Shown: positions 24,247 through 36,271 of the stretch, piece by piece | Layout of the letters: each line of letters opens with the position of its first letter | How positions within the stretch are numbered: position 1 is the stretch's first letter | Assembly (NCBI GenBank): GCA_024760905.1 | Contig: CM045735.1 | Span: 27,092,249-27,156,248, forward strand | Length of the DNA stretch: 64,000 bases | Direction of reading: 5' to 3' | From: Plotosus lineatus | Taxonomy: Eukaryota; Chordata; Actinopteri; Siluriformes; Plotosidae | Notes under the pieces: generated by a model | The model's database searches: none | What the model saw: only the letters and a program-made list of their open reading frames with translations | Told to the model about the DNA's origin: nothing | Position numbers and translations under genes: made by a program

Positions 24247-27200
24247 CAGTGATCCCTCGCTACTTTGAGCTTCAATTCATGTGGCTTCAGTGCATCGCGG
24301 TTTTTTTAAATGTTCATCAAATTAAAAAATAAGGAAATTAAGGAAGAGTAGGGGAAAAGTTAAGGAAAATGCCGCAAAACAAGGCCAATTATGCAAAAAA
24401 AACAACCAAAACAAATAAAAACAAACCAAAACCCCCCATTCAAAACTACTTACATTATTATGTCAGGTGTGTATCTGAGTGTGTGCACTTCTTCTTCTTC
24501 TTCTTCTTTTACTTTCGGCTGCTCCCTTCAGGGGTCGCCACAGCAAATCATCCGCCTCCACCTCACCCTGTCCTCCGCATCTTCTTTTCTGACTCCAACA
24601 ACCTTCATGTCTTCCTTCACCACATCCATAAATCTCTTCTTCGGTCTTCCTCGAGGCCTTCTGCCTGGTAGTTCCAACCTCAGCATCCTACTGCCAATAT
24701 ACTCACTATCCCTCCTCTGTACATGTCCAAACCATCTCAATCTAGCCTCTCTGACTTTGTCTCCAAAAACATCTTACGTGGGCTGTCCCTCTGATATACT
24801 CATTTCTGATCCTATCCATCCTCGTTACTCCCAGGGAGAACCTCAACATTTTCATCTCCGCTACCTCCAGCTCTGCCTCCTGCCTTTTCCTCAGCGCCAC
24901 TGTTTCTAAGCCATACAACATCGCTGGCCTCACCACCATCTTGTACACTTTTCCCTTCATTCTTGCTGACACTCTCCTATCGCACATCACACCGGATACT
25001 TTTCTCCAACCATTCCAGCCTGCCTGCACACGCTTCTTCACCTCTTTCCACACTCTCCATTTCTCTGGATTGTTGAGCCTAAGTACTTAAAATCCTCCAC
25101 CTTCGTTATCTCTGCTCCCTGTAACATCACCGTTCCTCCTGGGTCCTTCTCATTCACACACATGTATTCTGATTTTCTGAGGCTAACCTTCATTCCTCTC
25201 CTTTCCAGGGCATACCTCCACCTCTCGAGATTTTCCTGCACTTGTTCTCTGCTCTCACTACAGATCACGATGTCATCTGCAAACATCATAGTCCATGGAG
25301 ATTCTTGTCTCCCACCTCGTCTGTCAGCCTGTCTATCACCATAGCAAACAAGAAGAGGCTCAGAGCTGACCCTTGATGCAGTCCTACCTCCACCTTGAAT
25401 TAGTCGGTCACACCGACAGCACACCTCACCACTGTCTTACATCTCTCATACATGTCCTGCACCACTCTAACATACTTCTCTGCCACTCCAGACTTCCTCA
25501 TGCAATACCACAGTTCTTCTCTTGGCACCCTGTCATATCTTTTCCAGATCCACAAAGGCACAATGTAGCTCCCTCTGACCTTCTCTGTACTTCTCTATTA
25601 ACATCCTCAAGGCAAACATTGCATCTGTGGTGCTCTTTCTTGGCATGAAACCAAACTGTTGTTCACAAATGCTGACCTCTGCCCTTAGTCTAGCCTTCAC
25701 TATTCTTTCCCATAACTTCATCGTATGGCTCATCAACTTTATCCCTCTGTAGTTGCTGCAACTCTGCACGTCTCCCTTGTTCTTAAAAATGGGCACCAGC
25801 ACACTTCTCCTCCACTCCTCCGGCATCTGCTCACTCTCTAGTACCGTGTTGAATGTTCTTGTCAGAAAATCTACTGCTACCTCTCCTAGACACTTCCATA
25901 CCTCCACAGGTATATCATCAGGACCAACTGCCTTTCCATTCTTCATCCTCTTCAATGCCCTTCTCACTTCACCCTTACTGATCTGTGCTACATCCTGCCC
26001 CTCAATGGTTACCTCTTCTACTCTTTTTTCTCTCTGATTTTCCTCATTCATCAGCTCTTCAAAGTACTCTTTCCATCTTCCCAGCACACTTCTGTCATCA
26101 GTCAATAGAGTTCCCTCTCTGTCCTTTATCAATCTAACTTGCTGCACGTCCTTTCCATCTCTATTTCTCTGCTGTGCCAACCTGTATAGATCATTTTCTC
26201 CTCTTTACTATCCAACCTATCCTACAAGTCATCATATGCCCTCTGTTTGGCCTTAGCCACTGCTACTTTCATATACGCTGTGTCTTCCTGTACTCCTGTT
26301 TACTCTCTTCGGTCCTCTCAATGTCCCACTTCTTCTTGGCTAACCTCTTCCTTTGTACACACTCCTGCACTTCCTCATTCCACCACCAAGTCTCCTTATC
26401 TACTTTCCTTCCAGAGGACACCAAGTACTCTCCTACCTGTGTCCCTGATCACATTTGCTGTGGTTGTCCAGTCATTTGGAAGCACTTCCTGGCCACCCAA
26501 AGCCTGTTTCAACTCCTCCTTGAAGACAACACGACCTCTTCCTTTTCAGCTTCCACCACCTTGTCTTCTGCTCTGCCTTTGCCTTTTCACCTTTCTCACC
26601 ATCAGAGTCATCCTGCACACTACCATCCTATGCTGTTTGGCAACACTCTCACCCACGATGACTTTGCAGTCACTGACTTCCTTCAAATTACATCGCCTAC
26701 ACAAGATGTAGTCTACCTGTGTGCTCCTACCTCAACTTTTATAAGTCACCCTATGCTCCTGTTTCTTCTCGAAGAAAGTATTCACCACAGCCATTTCCAT
26801 CCTTTTTGCAAAATCTATCAACATCTGTCCCTCTGCGTTCCTGTCCTGGATACCAAACCTGCCCATCACTTCTCGTCCTCTGTTTCCTGCACCAACATGT
26901 CCATTGAAGTCTGCACCAATGACCACTCTTTCACCTCTCTGGTGGTACTCTGCATCACTTCATCTCAATCACTCCAGAATCTCTCCTTCTCTTCTAGCTC
27001 ACATCCTGCCTGTGGGGCATAAGCACTAACAACATTGAGCATTACACCTTCAATTTCTAACTTGAGACTCATCACTCTGGCTGACACTCTTTTCACTTTT
27101 AGAACATTCCTGACAAACTCCTCCTTCAAGATAACTCCGACTCCATTTCTCTTCCCATCCACACCGTGATAAAATAGCTTAAACCCTGCTCCTAAGCTTT

Positions 27201-27872
27201 TAGCTTTGCTACCTTTCCACCTGGTCTCCTGAACACACAGTATGTCCACCTTCCTCCTCTGCATCATGTCAACCAGCTCTCTACCTTTCTGTGCATAGTT
27301 CCAACATTCAAAGTCCCCACTCTCAGTCCTAGACTCATGCCTTTCCTCTTCTCTCTCTGCCTCTGGGACACGCCTCCCACCTCTCCTTCTTGACGTCTTC
27401 GACCAACAGTAGTCCAATTTCCATCAGCACCCTGTTGATTGACAGCACTGATGGCGGTGTTGTTAACCCGGGCCTCGACCGATCCGGTATGGAGGTAATA
27501 CTTTTGATTTGCATTTTAAGTAATTGGCATTGGTTTTACGTCGGATGCCCTTCCTGACACAACCCTCTGCATTTCTCCGGGCTTGGGACCGGCATGAGGG
27601 GGAGAGACACTGGTTAGTGCCCCCCCACCTCATGGCTGCACATGAGTGTGTGCACACGCATCTATATTTTATTTACACCGTATGCATTAGTTTTGAATGC
27701 TTAATTGTTATTATAAGCAATTATAGCGTTGACTATGAATTTATTGACATTATATACGTATTTACATGTACGTATACATCAGTTGGGGGGGGTTGATCCT
27801 ACCTCCCATAGTTCGGCGGTCACGGGTGGGGGGGTCTCAATCAAATTAACCGTGAAAAGTGAGGGATCCCTG
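24247..27872 (+). mobile_element. Tigger-type MITE split by an RTE-X insertion
   Basis: It starts CAGTGATCCCTCGCTACTTT and ends GTGAAAAGTGAGGGATCCCT before TA. The left half stops at the RTE-X target duplication and the right half resumes at CATGAGTGTGTGCACACGCA. Without the insert it is about 470 bp, like its sisters. Confidence 0.85.
24489..27642 (-). mobile_element. Full-length RTE-X-type LINE
   Basis: A perfect 13-bp duplication, TGAGTGTGTGCAC, flanks it (24476-24488 and 27643-27655). On the minus strand come a leader, an apurinic-type endonuclease (DILCVQETRWKG, VVIGADFNGHVG), a linker and a reverse transcriptase (VGPDDIPVEVWKCLG, FGFMPRKSTTDAM, ESPWTMMFADDIVICSE with the FADD catalytic block). 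The end is RLRWFGHVQRRDSEYIG and PRGRPKKRFMDVVKEDMKVV. The 3' terminus is a GAA repeat tail. Several frameshifts and stops make it inactive. The large plus-strand frames here (for example 26174-27022) are antisense shadows. Confidence 0.92.
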
Positions 27873-28149
27873 TATAAGAAAGGAGGGCTCTGTGCCTTTT
27901 CAGCCCTTATGCAACAGACCATATCGAACTCCAGACAACCGAGACATTACGAGCCACTGCTGACCACTGTGTATCTACTGAAATAACTTGCTACATTGAC
28001 AACGTTTGCCTCCTGTGTATTATTACCCCAGCTATCCACCCACCAGTCCGTCACAACAGCACCAGACTTGCAGCCGCATCTGGACAATTGGTTGAAGAGA
28101 GAAGCTGAGCTGTCAACTGATCCCCACCTTTTGGTGAACTGACTCCAAT

Positions 28150-28385
28150 GGCAGGGGAGGCCACCCTCCAGACCTGGCAGGCCCAAGCGTGTAGTTAGGG
28201 TCTCCTGGGAACATTTGGCAGAGTCTCCTGTCAGAAGGGCCTTTCTCACCTCCAGCAGAGCTAGAACCACATTCCAAAGGAGGCAGGGGACATAGAATCA
28301 GATTGGACCATGTTTTGTGCCTCCATTATTGAGACAGCAGCCACAGCTGTGGCTGGAAGGTTATTGGTACCTATCATGGTCTTCT
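28150..28385 (+). pseudogene. LINE fragment, RTE/Expander-like
   Basis: One frame gives GRPKRVVRVSWEHLAESPVR, then, after a one-base shift, KEAGDIESDWTMFCASIIET. I know this text from a LINE common in teleosts, in the linker between endonuclease and reverse transcriptase. Clade assignment is from memory. Confidence 0.55.
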
Positions 28386-28469
28386 AGCTGAAAAGGAGGG
28401 CATATCAGTTTTTTTGGGTTTTTTTGCTACTTGTTGGAGTGTATTACTGTATTATTATCTGTTAGACAC

Positions 28470-29340
28470 TACTCACTCGACTGATATGCGTATTTTCTTT
28501 TTCTACTTCTTAATATAGCGCACAGTCGACTCGTTAATGACATAATGGCGAGCCACAGACGCAAAACTTCACCCTTGTTTTAATAAAAATCTAGAAGCTT
28601 AACTTTCTCACTATCATCATTTTCCTTTTCGGTTCACTAGATGATTGTCCTGTGATGCCGGGAACATATCAGTCGGACCTAAAAATGCAGGAGACCAAGT
28701 ACAATGAAACAAAGACTTTTATTGCGCTTAGGGAAAGCACTGGGGTGCGGGAAAAATCGTGTTCACTGTAGTGGTGAGGGAAAATTACAACCAAATCACA
28801 GACTGTCGAGCACGGAGCTCCTCTAGCACGCTTATGGCTGACTGAATTCAGGTGCGCTCTCTGGATTTCACCTGCGGGTAACAGCCTAACCAATGTATGC
28901 AGAGAAAGTTAAATAGCTCAGCACCAACTAGCACAGACCATAACACTTCCTGGGTGTTTTGGGGCCATTTTCAAGGCCTTAGCACATACAACAGTACTTA
29001 GGAGCACAAAGAGAGAAAAACTAAGGCGTTTGGCTGGAGAACTGCTGATACGTCGCATAGACGAACTAACAATGCAGCTCGAACACAAAGACAGGAAGCC
29101 CCATGTGTTAGGTGCTGGAAAATATAATCTCGACCAATCAGCTTGCTGGATTCACAGCCAATCAGAGAACACTCAAGTCAAGCAGGAGAACAGAACATGT
29201 TGGGTAGCGTAGTTGAATGTAGTGCACATGAATTTTGAATACTGTACGGTAATCTTTACATTTTTTAATTTCCTGATGGGAAATCTGTGATATTGTGGGG
29301 ATGCGAAGTAGGAACCGTGAAGCGGCGGGGGGTTACTGTA
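28470..29340 (-). mobile_element. Tigger element carrying a solo LTR, copy 1
   Basis: The 5' terminus is the complement of GGCGGGGGGTTACTGTA at 29340. The minus strand shows a promoter-like leader, the transposase ATG next to GGCCCCAAAACACCCAGG, an LTR insertion, and then the CENP-B-like helix-turn-helix coding region (SEKVKLLDF and a degraded VINESTVRYIKK block). The 3' part is missing. A second copy with the same LTR at the same position is at 62150-63502. Confidence 0.7.
28651..28945 (-). repeat. Solo LTR inside Tigger
   Basis: The 295-bp segment begins TGTTATGGTCTGTGC and ends GGCATCACA (TG...CA), and has a polyadenylation-like signal near its 3' half. It interrupts the Tigger reading frame just after the start region. 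The upstream flank reads GGAAG; the downstream flank, GGACA, has decayed from the same duplication. No internal retroelement genes are present. The retroelement family is not determined. Confidence 0.7.
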
Positions 29341-29344
29341 GTTG

Positions 29345-30550
29345 GACTAGGTACCGGCAGTGACACATGATACATTCAGGAATTGTGACACAGTTAAGCC
29401 TGACGGCTCAAAGTCAAAGAAGTCAAATTTCAACCTGCAAAGGCACCCCTTGCAATCAAATAATGTTAAATAAATTTAATTGTGTTAAAAGTTCGTTTCA
29501 TTCCTGTTCCAGTGTTACCAAATTCAGCTATGTTAATAAAAATAGAACATTTCAATTTTAGACCAAGTTTGTGTTGATTTTTCACCAACCTTGATTAGAA
29601 CACCTTTGTTTTGACGCAATCTCAAGTGTACTGCAATCCAGTTGCAAGGTATTGTTCACGAAACCGGGTCGCACATTGCGAGGATCTGACAAACGTGGTC
29701 TAAACCATTACCATATTCAGCAATGAATCTCCAGTTTTAATACATGCTCTGTTTGTGATGGATATATTTTGCTGTTTGTTTTTTAAATTTAATGTTTATA
29801 AATATCCCCAAGAAAATTGCTTTTCCTTTAAAAATTGGAGGAATATAACCCCCACAAAATTTAGAGATTTTTATCTGGTTTAAAATAAAATTTGAATTCA
29901 AACTTAATCAACAAAAAAGACGCACCAGGCAATTCAATTCCGAGTGCCCCTCAAAAAAAAGTGGTATTGACCATCACACGACAAGATGGCCGCCACCATG
30001 ATGGATGCGTCTCAGTAGAATACCGTAATTTCTGATCTATTTATTCCATATCTGGATGAGTAATATATATTTCTAGGATCGGAATATAACCTTTATTGTG
30101 TGTACCATTTTCTAGAGCATCTGTTTTGTTCATTTTTAGGTAGAATACAGACTTTGACTCTGAATTGATCGGGTCACTCAGCTCGCTGGTTAAACATGAA
30201 CAGAATTGGCACTTCTGACTTCGGGAAGATTTTAATTTAATTTACGGGTTCTAATTTAAAAATCAACAGATAGGCCATATTCTTCAGCTGTAAATTAAGA
30301 CTCCTACTGAGTACGAGGCTATTTAGGAGTGTTTTGATGGAGAAATCTATGTTCATTCTGTGCCGTTGATGTGGTCATGTGACCTAATCTCGCTCTGTGA
30401 TTAGAGAAATAAGTAAACAAACGCACGTGGTATTGTTTAAAATGACTTTTTCATTCATTTTTAAGATTCATACAGACATTTTATTTACATACAACCTACA
30501 TTATATGATAATGCACACATTCCAGTCTAAAATCAGCTGCTGCATGTATA
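29345..30550. other. Nothing recognised
   Basis: AT-rich intergenic sequence. A GACAAGATGGCCGCCACCAT block near 29980 resembles a YY1 site, but no exon or element was tied to it. Confidence 0.4.
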
Positions 30551-30558
30551 CTCTAGGC

Positions 30559-31199
30559 CAGAGGTCTCCAACCACCAGTCCGCATACCGGCACCGGTCCG
30601 CGGCTCAATTATTTCCATTTTATTCATTATCCAAGTCTGAACGATCTTTATTTTTGAAAATTTTTTTATTTTGAAAAAATGTCCGGATTCTCTCGGTCAC
30701 ATGTCGGTCCTTGGAGCACTAAAATGTAACCCACAAGGAGACGGCACATGAACAAAGGGGAGTTGGACATGTTTCAAACAATAGCAAGGATTTTGGGTGA
30801 GACTGAGCCTTCCTTCTCCCCGCAGCTGTACCATCATCTGTGTTTTTTATTTTATTTTTTTTTAGAAAATTTCAAGCTCTACTCAACCAACATTATTTCA
30901 GCTGTTGATAATTAACATTCATGGAGTGCTGTTTTGTTTTTTTTTGTTTTTTTTTTTAAGAAAAGTTCAAGCTCTACTTCTCAACCAACCTTATTTCAGC
31001 TATTGAAAAATAACATTCATGGGGTGCTTATTATAATTATTATCATCATCATTATTATTATGAATAATAATAATAATAATATTTTATATCAATAAATTAT
31101 ATTTACAATATGAACAATCTACCCCCCCCCCCTACCGGTTTGCGGTAAAATTGTCAAGCGTTGACCAGGCCGCGGTGATAAAAAGGTTGGAGACCCCTT
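30559..31199. mobile_element. hAT MITE with 8-bp target duplication
   Basis: Termini are CAGAGGTCTCCAACC and the complement of AAGGGGTCTCCAACC. The flanking octamers CTCTAGGC (30551-30558) and CTATAGGC (31200-31207) agree at 7 of 8 bases. Subterminal CACCAGTCCGCATACCGGCA is typical of a vertebrate hAT family. The interior holds a duplicated AAGCTCTAC..TCAACCAAC segment and poly-T, with no coding capacity. Confidence 0.85.
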
Positions 31200-31207
31200 C
31201 TATAGGC

Positions 31208-32290
31208 CACTGCCCCAGTCATTCAAGGTATAATGATTACAATTATCAACAATATGATTTTTTTTTTTTTTATTAGATCCATTTTTTTCACAGTGAATGA
31301 AGAGAACAATACTCTGAAAAAGATTACAATTGTTACTTATCACAATACTCCAAATTTTCCAAAATGATTGTGTATTAAACTTTTCAAACATTTTGCCATT
31401 TAACATGTTCTGACTTCCTTCACAGCCAAAGCCGTGGTAGATAGCCTACAACTGACGGTTCCAATGAATTAAGCATGCCATTACACCTTAGAAATAAAAG
31501 TTTCAGGCTACTGGCTTGATATGTTGAAGTTCAATGGATTTTCAAAATTTGACTATTTTCAAAATTTTTGTCAAATTTCACTTGTCTGACCCCCTTTAAA
31601 CCCCGAACCATGGTAGATTGCCCCAAATGGATGGTTCCAATGAATTCAGCAGGTACTTTTTCCTCGAATTGGAAACAAAAGTACTTGGTCGGTTAAATTT
31701 AAATTAATTTTCAAAGATTGGTCACTTTCCCCCATGGCATCAATTGCGGTTTGAGGCATTTCTGAGGGATAATAACTTGAAAAATGAGAAGATCTGGCCT
31801 CCATAAAATTAGTGTGGTTTATTCTACCCCATTATCTTAGAAAATAGCATAATGGGACTTTCTAGATGTCTAATTTTAAAAATAAGGTGATCTAAAAATG
31901 CCATTTTTGATCGTTTGGTGTGACCATAATTTGAAAAAAAAAAAAAAAAAAAAAAAAGTGCATTTTGAAATGGCTTTTACTAAAAAAACCTATTACCTGA
32001 GAGGTCTCAAACTCCAAATTCAGAATTAGGTTATAAAAATGACTGAGAAATGATGACAATAAATGTTTGTAGAAAGTAATCATTATTGTTTTATAGTCTC
32101 CCCAAAAATGTTCCAAATGATGTCCAAGCCAGGGGTCTGAAGAGGGGGTAACAGAAAAGGCTCTATCTCAGAAACAATTTAAGATAATTACATGAAATTT
32201 GGATTGGTGATTTGCAATAGTAAACTCAACAAATAGAACCTAAACCTATCCATTTATGATGACTTTTTTTTTTTTTTTTTTTTACTGTCG
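31208..32290. other. Unrecognised, with a degenerate 176-bp duplication
   Basis: GTGGTAGATAGCC...GGTTCCAATGAATTAAGCA near 31436 recurs as ATGGTAGATTGCC...GGTTCCAATGAATTCAGCA near 31612. No coding signal. Confidence 0.45.
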
Positions 32291-32292
32291 GT

Positions 32293-32450
32293 ACCTAGTT
32301 GGACACCAGAAGAGAAGACATGTTTGGCAGAAACCAAATACAGCATTCCCGGGAAATAATCTCATACGAACTGTGAAGCATGGAGGTGGAAGTGTCAAGA
32401 AGCACTGCACTCAAGTAATTTCAGCCAAAGGGGGTAACACTAGTTATTAG
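32293..32450 (+). pseudogene. Tc1 transposase fragment, plus strand
   Basis: The frame reads VWQKPNTAFPGNNLIRTVKH, GGGSVK, then TQVISAKGGNTSY-stop. These are the central KHGGGS block and the C-terminal GGNT.Y block of a Tc1 transposase brought together by an internal deletion. It abuts a different Tc1 on the opposite strand. Confidence 0.65.
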
Positions 32451-32504
32451 TGGGTAATGTGTGTAATATTTTCCTCCATTGAAATGTGCATTGTAGTTCA
32501 TAAC

Positions 32505-33141
32505 CCTGTAACCCAGGTCAGGCGCTTCTGCCGCTGTTTCTGTTTCAAAAGTGGCTTGACCTGGGGAATGCAGCACGTGTAGCCCAGTCCATTGCTTCCA
32601 CAGGTCCCCCAAGGTCTGGAATCGGCCCTTCTCCACAATCTTCCTCAGGGTCCGGTCACCTCTTCTGGTTGTGCAGCGTTTTCTGCCACACTTTTTCCTT
32701 CCCACAGACGTCCCACTGAGGTGCCTTGATACAGCACTCTGGGAACAGCCTATTCGCTCAGATTTCTTTCTGTGTCTGACCCTCTTGTTTGAGGGTGTCA
32801 ATAATGGCCTTTTGGACAGCAGTCAGGTTGGCAGTCATACCCATGATTGTGGTTTTGAGTAATGAACCAGACTGGGAGTTTTTAAAAGCCTCAGGAATCT
32901 TTTGCAGGTGTTTAGTTAATAGCTCGTTTAGAGTAACTTTTCATGATGTGCTAATTTTTTGAGATAGGAATTTTGGGTTTTCATGAGCTGTATGCCAAAA
33001 TCATCAGTATTAAAACAATAAAAGACCTGAAATATTTCAGTTGGTGTGCAAGGAATGGAAAATATATGAAAGTTTAATTTTTATCAGTACATTACAGAAA
33101 ATAATGAATATCACAATATGCTAATTTTTTGAGAAGGACTA
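32505..33141 (-). mobile_element. Tc1 element, 5' half
   Basis: The 5' end is the complement of TTTTTTGAGAAGGACT; a second internal direct-repeat-like TTTTTTGAGATAGGAATTTT lies near 32955. The minus frame starts GMTANLTAVQKAIIDTLKQE and continues RIGCSQSAVSRHLSGTSVGR and RKIVEKGRFQTLGDL, the bipartite helix-turn-helix of a Tc1 transposase. A small frameshift lies near 32765. The 3' half with the catalytic DDE triad is missing. Confidence 0.85.
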
Positions 33142-34304
33142 GTATAGCCAGAATAATATGACACACATTTGAATAAAGAGATGAAAATGTGGAATGCCTG
33201 GATTACAAAAATGGATAGTGCCGTGGTCTTTAGTTAAGTGTAATGATAAACTGTATTCCACAATTTCAAAAAGTCTTAGAATTCCTGGTCTACCAGGTAT
33301 GTAGTATCTATGTAATCTTGAACTGGGCGGTGTTTGTCTCACGGGAACAAAAAGCTTTGTAACACAAGCTGAACTGGCAGGTGCTAGCTAAACGGAGCAG
33401 CTGTACATAAAATAAATATTAATCTATGAATATTCATACCCTACAGTCCTGGCCACAAAGGTGCACACACCAGTTCAAACTCCTGGGTAATAAATTATTT
33501 CCAGTCTGTTTTCACAGCTATCATCAAATTGATATCGAATAAGAAACTTAGTATTATCTGGAAAACAGTTGTAATTCATTAGGCATTTAGAATGCTTTTA
33601 TCACCACTTACCTTAGTGTTTAGGAAATTGTTGTCAAGTAAGTATTCTTTGCTTTCAGTATCCAAAATAAGCAAGCAGGACACAGTATCAACAAGGGACC
33701 ATCATAACATTGGCTGTAAAAGGTTATCAGTTTATTGATTTAAGTACCTCAAAAACCCATTAAAGAATTATATTTGTAAAAACAAATTGATTAAGTTGTA
33801 AACAATATGATAAATAGGTACATAAATTCTAAATACAATATTGAGCAAAAATCATCCAAGTTTTGTACAATTCACAAAATAGAAAAAATAAACTAATTTA
33901 TCTAAATGGGTGCGAGATATTCCATCTCATTGGGACCACATAATCACAATGACTGTTTATTTTTAACTTGCAACACATTCCCAATGAACTGCTGGTTCCA
34001 CTTCTGCCAAGAAAACAAATCAGTGCTAATATGGGGCCACGAGGAGTGTACAGGGCACTACCACTTACTGTGCTGACCCCAAATCCAGAGTGGACATCTG
34101 TAAAATTAAAGATTCTGTAAAATCAAGAATTCAAATAATTACATCTAGAGACAGACTTGAGTGAAACAGATGCAGAATTCTTGTTTATTGACTCATCTGA
34201 CAGCATAGTTGAAATCATCTCAGTCTTCTCATCTCAGCTTCATAAATCCTGTTACCATTTTTTCAAACGATAAAAAAGAAATCAAGTATTTGCCATCAAA
34301 GAAA
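33142..34304 (-). other. CDK9: CDK9 3' untranslated region and downstream flank
   Basis: Downstream of the CDK9 stop on the minus strand. AATAAA signals occur at 34184-34189 (about 115 nt after the stop) and 33956-33961. Which is used cannot be told from sequence. No other gene lies between here and FNBP1 exon 1. Confidence 0.5.
34184..34189 (-). terminator. CDK9: Candidate CDK9 polyadenylation signal
   Basis: Canonical AATAAA on the minus strand, the first after the CDK9 stop codon. A second AATAAA is at 33956-33961. Confidence 0.45.
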
Positions 34305-34670
34305 TCAGAAAACACGGTCAAACTCAGACTGGCTGGCTGTAGCTGGGTTGCGGTTCTGATTGGCTGGTTGTTGGGGTATGTGACCACGACGCCGTGGGGG
34401 AGCCAGGTATTCGAACATGGATGTGTTGTGGGTGGAGAGCATATGTTTGAGGTCAGAGGGCATGGGGTCAGACCAGAAGAAGTCATGGTTGAGAGCATCG
34501 TCACTGTCCACACGCTGCGCTGGGTCAAGTACTAGCAATTTGTCGATCAAATCCAGAGCATATTGGTCTTTAACATACGCCTTCAGACGTTCTTTGACCT
34601 TTCGCTTTTGTCCTTTGGGCAACTCCATCTTCTGGTACAGCTCATATTTTTTATCCACACCAGGCCACAC
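34305..34670 (-). CDS. CDK9: CDK9 last coding exon
   Basis: After an acceptor TTCTCCTCAG, the frame begins VWPGVDKKYELYQKMEL in phase 0 and ends SQSEFDRVF-stop. It encodes 121 residues (252-372 by human numbering): the end of the kinase C-lobe with DLIDKLLVLDPAQRVDSDDA and HDFFW, then the C-terminal tail that wraps toward the active site in the cyclin T complex (TSMFEYLAPPRR). Compared with human CDK9 there is one extra K near the start and one residue fewer in the tail, leaving the total unchanged. CDK9 with cyclin T forms P-TEFb, which phosphorylates the RNA polymerase II CTD, DSIF and NELF to release paused polymerase. Confidence 0.96.
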   Translation of the reverse strand: MWPGVDKKYELYQKMELPKGQKRKVKERLKAYVKDQYALDLIDKLLVLDPAQRVDSDDALNHDFFWSDPMPSDLKHMLSTHNTSMFEYLAPPRRRGHIPQQPANQNRNPATASQSEFDRVF

Positions 34671-35018
34671 CTGAGGAGAAAGGTGGTGACAAACATTTGT
34701 GAGAGGTTATTATACATAAAAAATAAATATGTTATATCAGTCCATTCCTGTACATGGCAAACTACAGTGATGAAAAAAAAATTGCTTTATACAACCAGGT
34801 CCTAAAATTAGCACCCTCTACTTATCATTGCAAAAAATAATAATAATCCATGTTGTATTTGTTAATTCAGGAAAAAGTCACAAAGTTGACTGCTGTGAAC
34901 AAGTTCAAGATGACCCATATAAGATGGCAACAGACCTTTCTGCAGTGGAGTCATCCACCAAATTTGGTGTTTGTGTAAATTCCTTTCAAAGTTATCACGT
35001 TCAAAAGAATTGACAGTA

Positions 35019-35197
35019 CAGACGCTCCCTGACTTACGTTCATCCGTTTTTTCGATTTTACGTTTAAAAAAAAAAAGACAAATTTTGAGTTTAGACGTAC
35101 CTACGTAGTACACTGACGTAATGATGCTGCGTCCATTGTTTACAAATGACAGACTGAACGTGCCCCTCCTTCTTCCCAGTTGTTATATATATATCGT

Positions 35198-35240
<43 letters not shown>

Positions 35241-35896
35241 TTATTTATATATCTGTTATATAGCGTGTATTAAGATGTCGTCTCTGTAATCTTAGTATTT
35301 GCACTGTTTTGTGGATTTTTGTAACCCTAAGCAAATATGGTTGATCAGAAGCGTAAGCCTACTAGCATGGGTGCAAGTCTCATACACACAGATAAATTAA
35401 CTATCTGTTCGGATTGGTGCAATCTACCATGTATTTACTCAGTTAAGCAAAGAGAGATGTAAAATGAATGAAAACCCTAATCCAGGAAAGAGAGCTCTCC
35501 GCTCTGCTGGTGATTCACACCAGTGCAGGCTGTGTTCTAAATGAGTTCAGCGGCACCCTTGCGCACTTGAAAGACCGGAAGTCCGTATAACCCACAGCAA
35601 GTACACTACTTTCGGAATTGAGCGCCTCACATATTGTAAGCGTGATTGTCTGTTTTAAGCTTCATGTAAAGTGACTCGGTATAAATAAGTGACTTATTTG
35701 AAATTAATGTTGATATTATTTTACAAATTTATGTTTATAATAATTGATTTAGGGGTGTTTTATGAGACACGGTAATGGTATTTATGAATGTATAGTACAG
35801 TATGAGCGTCATACATCACTGTAACAAGTTATGTTCACTTTCAACTTCCGTTCGGCTGTCCAGAACCAATTAAAAGCGTAAGTTGGGGAGCGTCTG
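35019..35896 (+). mobile_element. Tigger-type element with CAGACGCTCCC ends
   Basis: Begins CAGACGCTCCCTGACTTACG after TA and ends GTTGGGGAGCGTCTG before TA. An ATG near 35337 opens MVDQKRKPTSMGASLIHT, a basic leader like those of pogo/Tigger transposases, but the frame soon closes. A TA microsatellite (35204-35236) lies in the 5' third. Its right TA is shared with the next MITE. Confidence 0.75.
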
Positions 35897-35898
35897 TA

Positions 35899-36271
35899 CA
35901 GGGATTCCTCACTTTCCGCGGTTAATGGGGACCGAGATCCCAAGTGACCACCAAATTCAGTGAAGTAGGATCGACCCCCCCCCCTGAGTGACTTATACGT
36001 ACATGTTATATATAATATCAATAAATACATATTCAGTGCTATAAATGCTTATAATAATAATTAAATATTCAAACATAAATGTAAATAAAATATTAATACA
36101 CACAGACGCAGATTGCAAATTATGCACATTGATGGGTTTTTTTTTTGGCATAATTGGCCTTGTTCTGCAGCATTTTCCTTAATTTCCTTATTTTTTGATG
36201 AATATTTTTGAAAAATCCACAATGCACTGAAGCCGCAGAAACTGAAGCATGAAGTAGTGAGGTATCACCCT
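35899..36271 (-). mobile_element. Tigger-type MITE (GATCCCTCGCTAC family)
   Basis: Starts CAGGGATTCCTCACTTTCCG and ends GAAGTAGTGAGGTATCACCC before TATA. It retains TTGGCATAATTGGCCTTG and CACTGAAGCCGCAGAAACTG. Shorter than its sisters. Confidence 0.7.

Noticed and set aside
26174..27022. 282-codon plus-strand open frame
   Set aside because: Antisense to the endonuclease region of the RTE-X LINE; its serine/leucine-rich text is a by-product.
29975..30005. AAGATGGCCGCCACCATGATG as a start codon with good context
   Set aside because: The frame from this ATG closes almost at once and no splice donor or conserved peptide follows.
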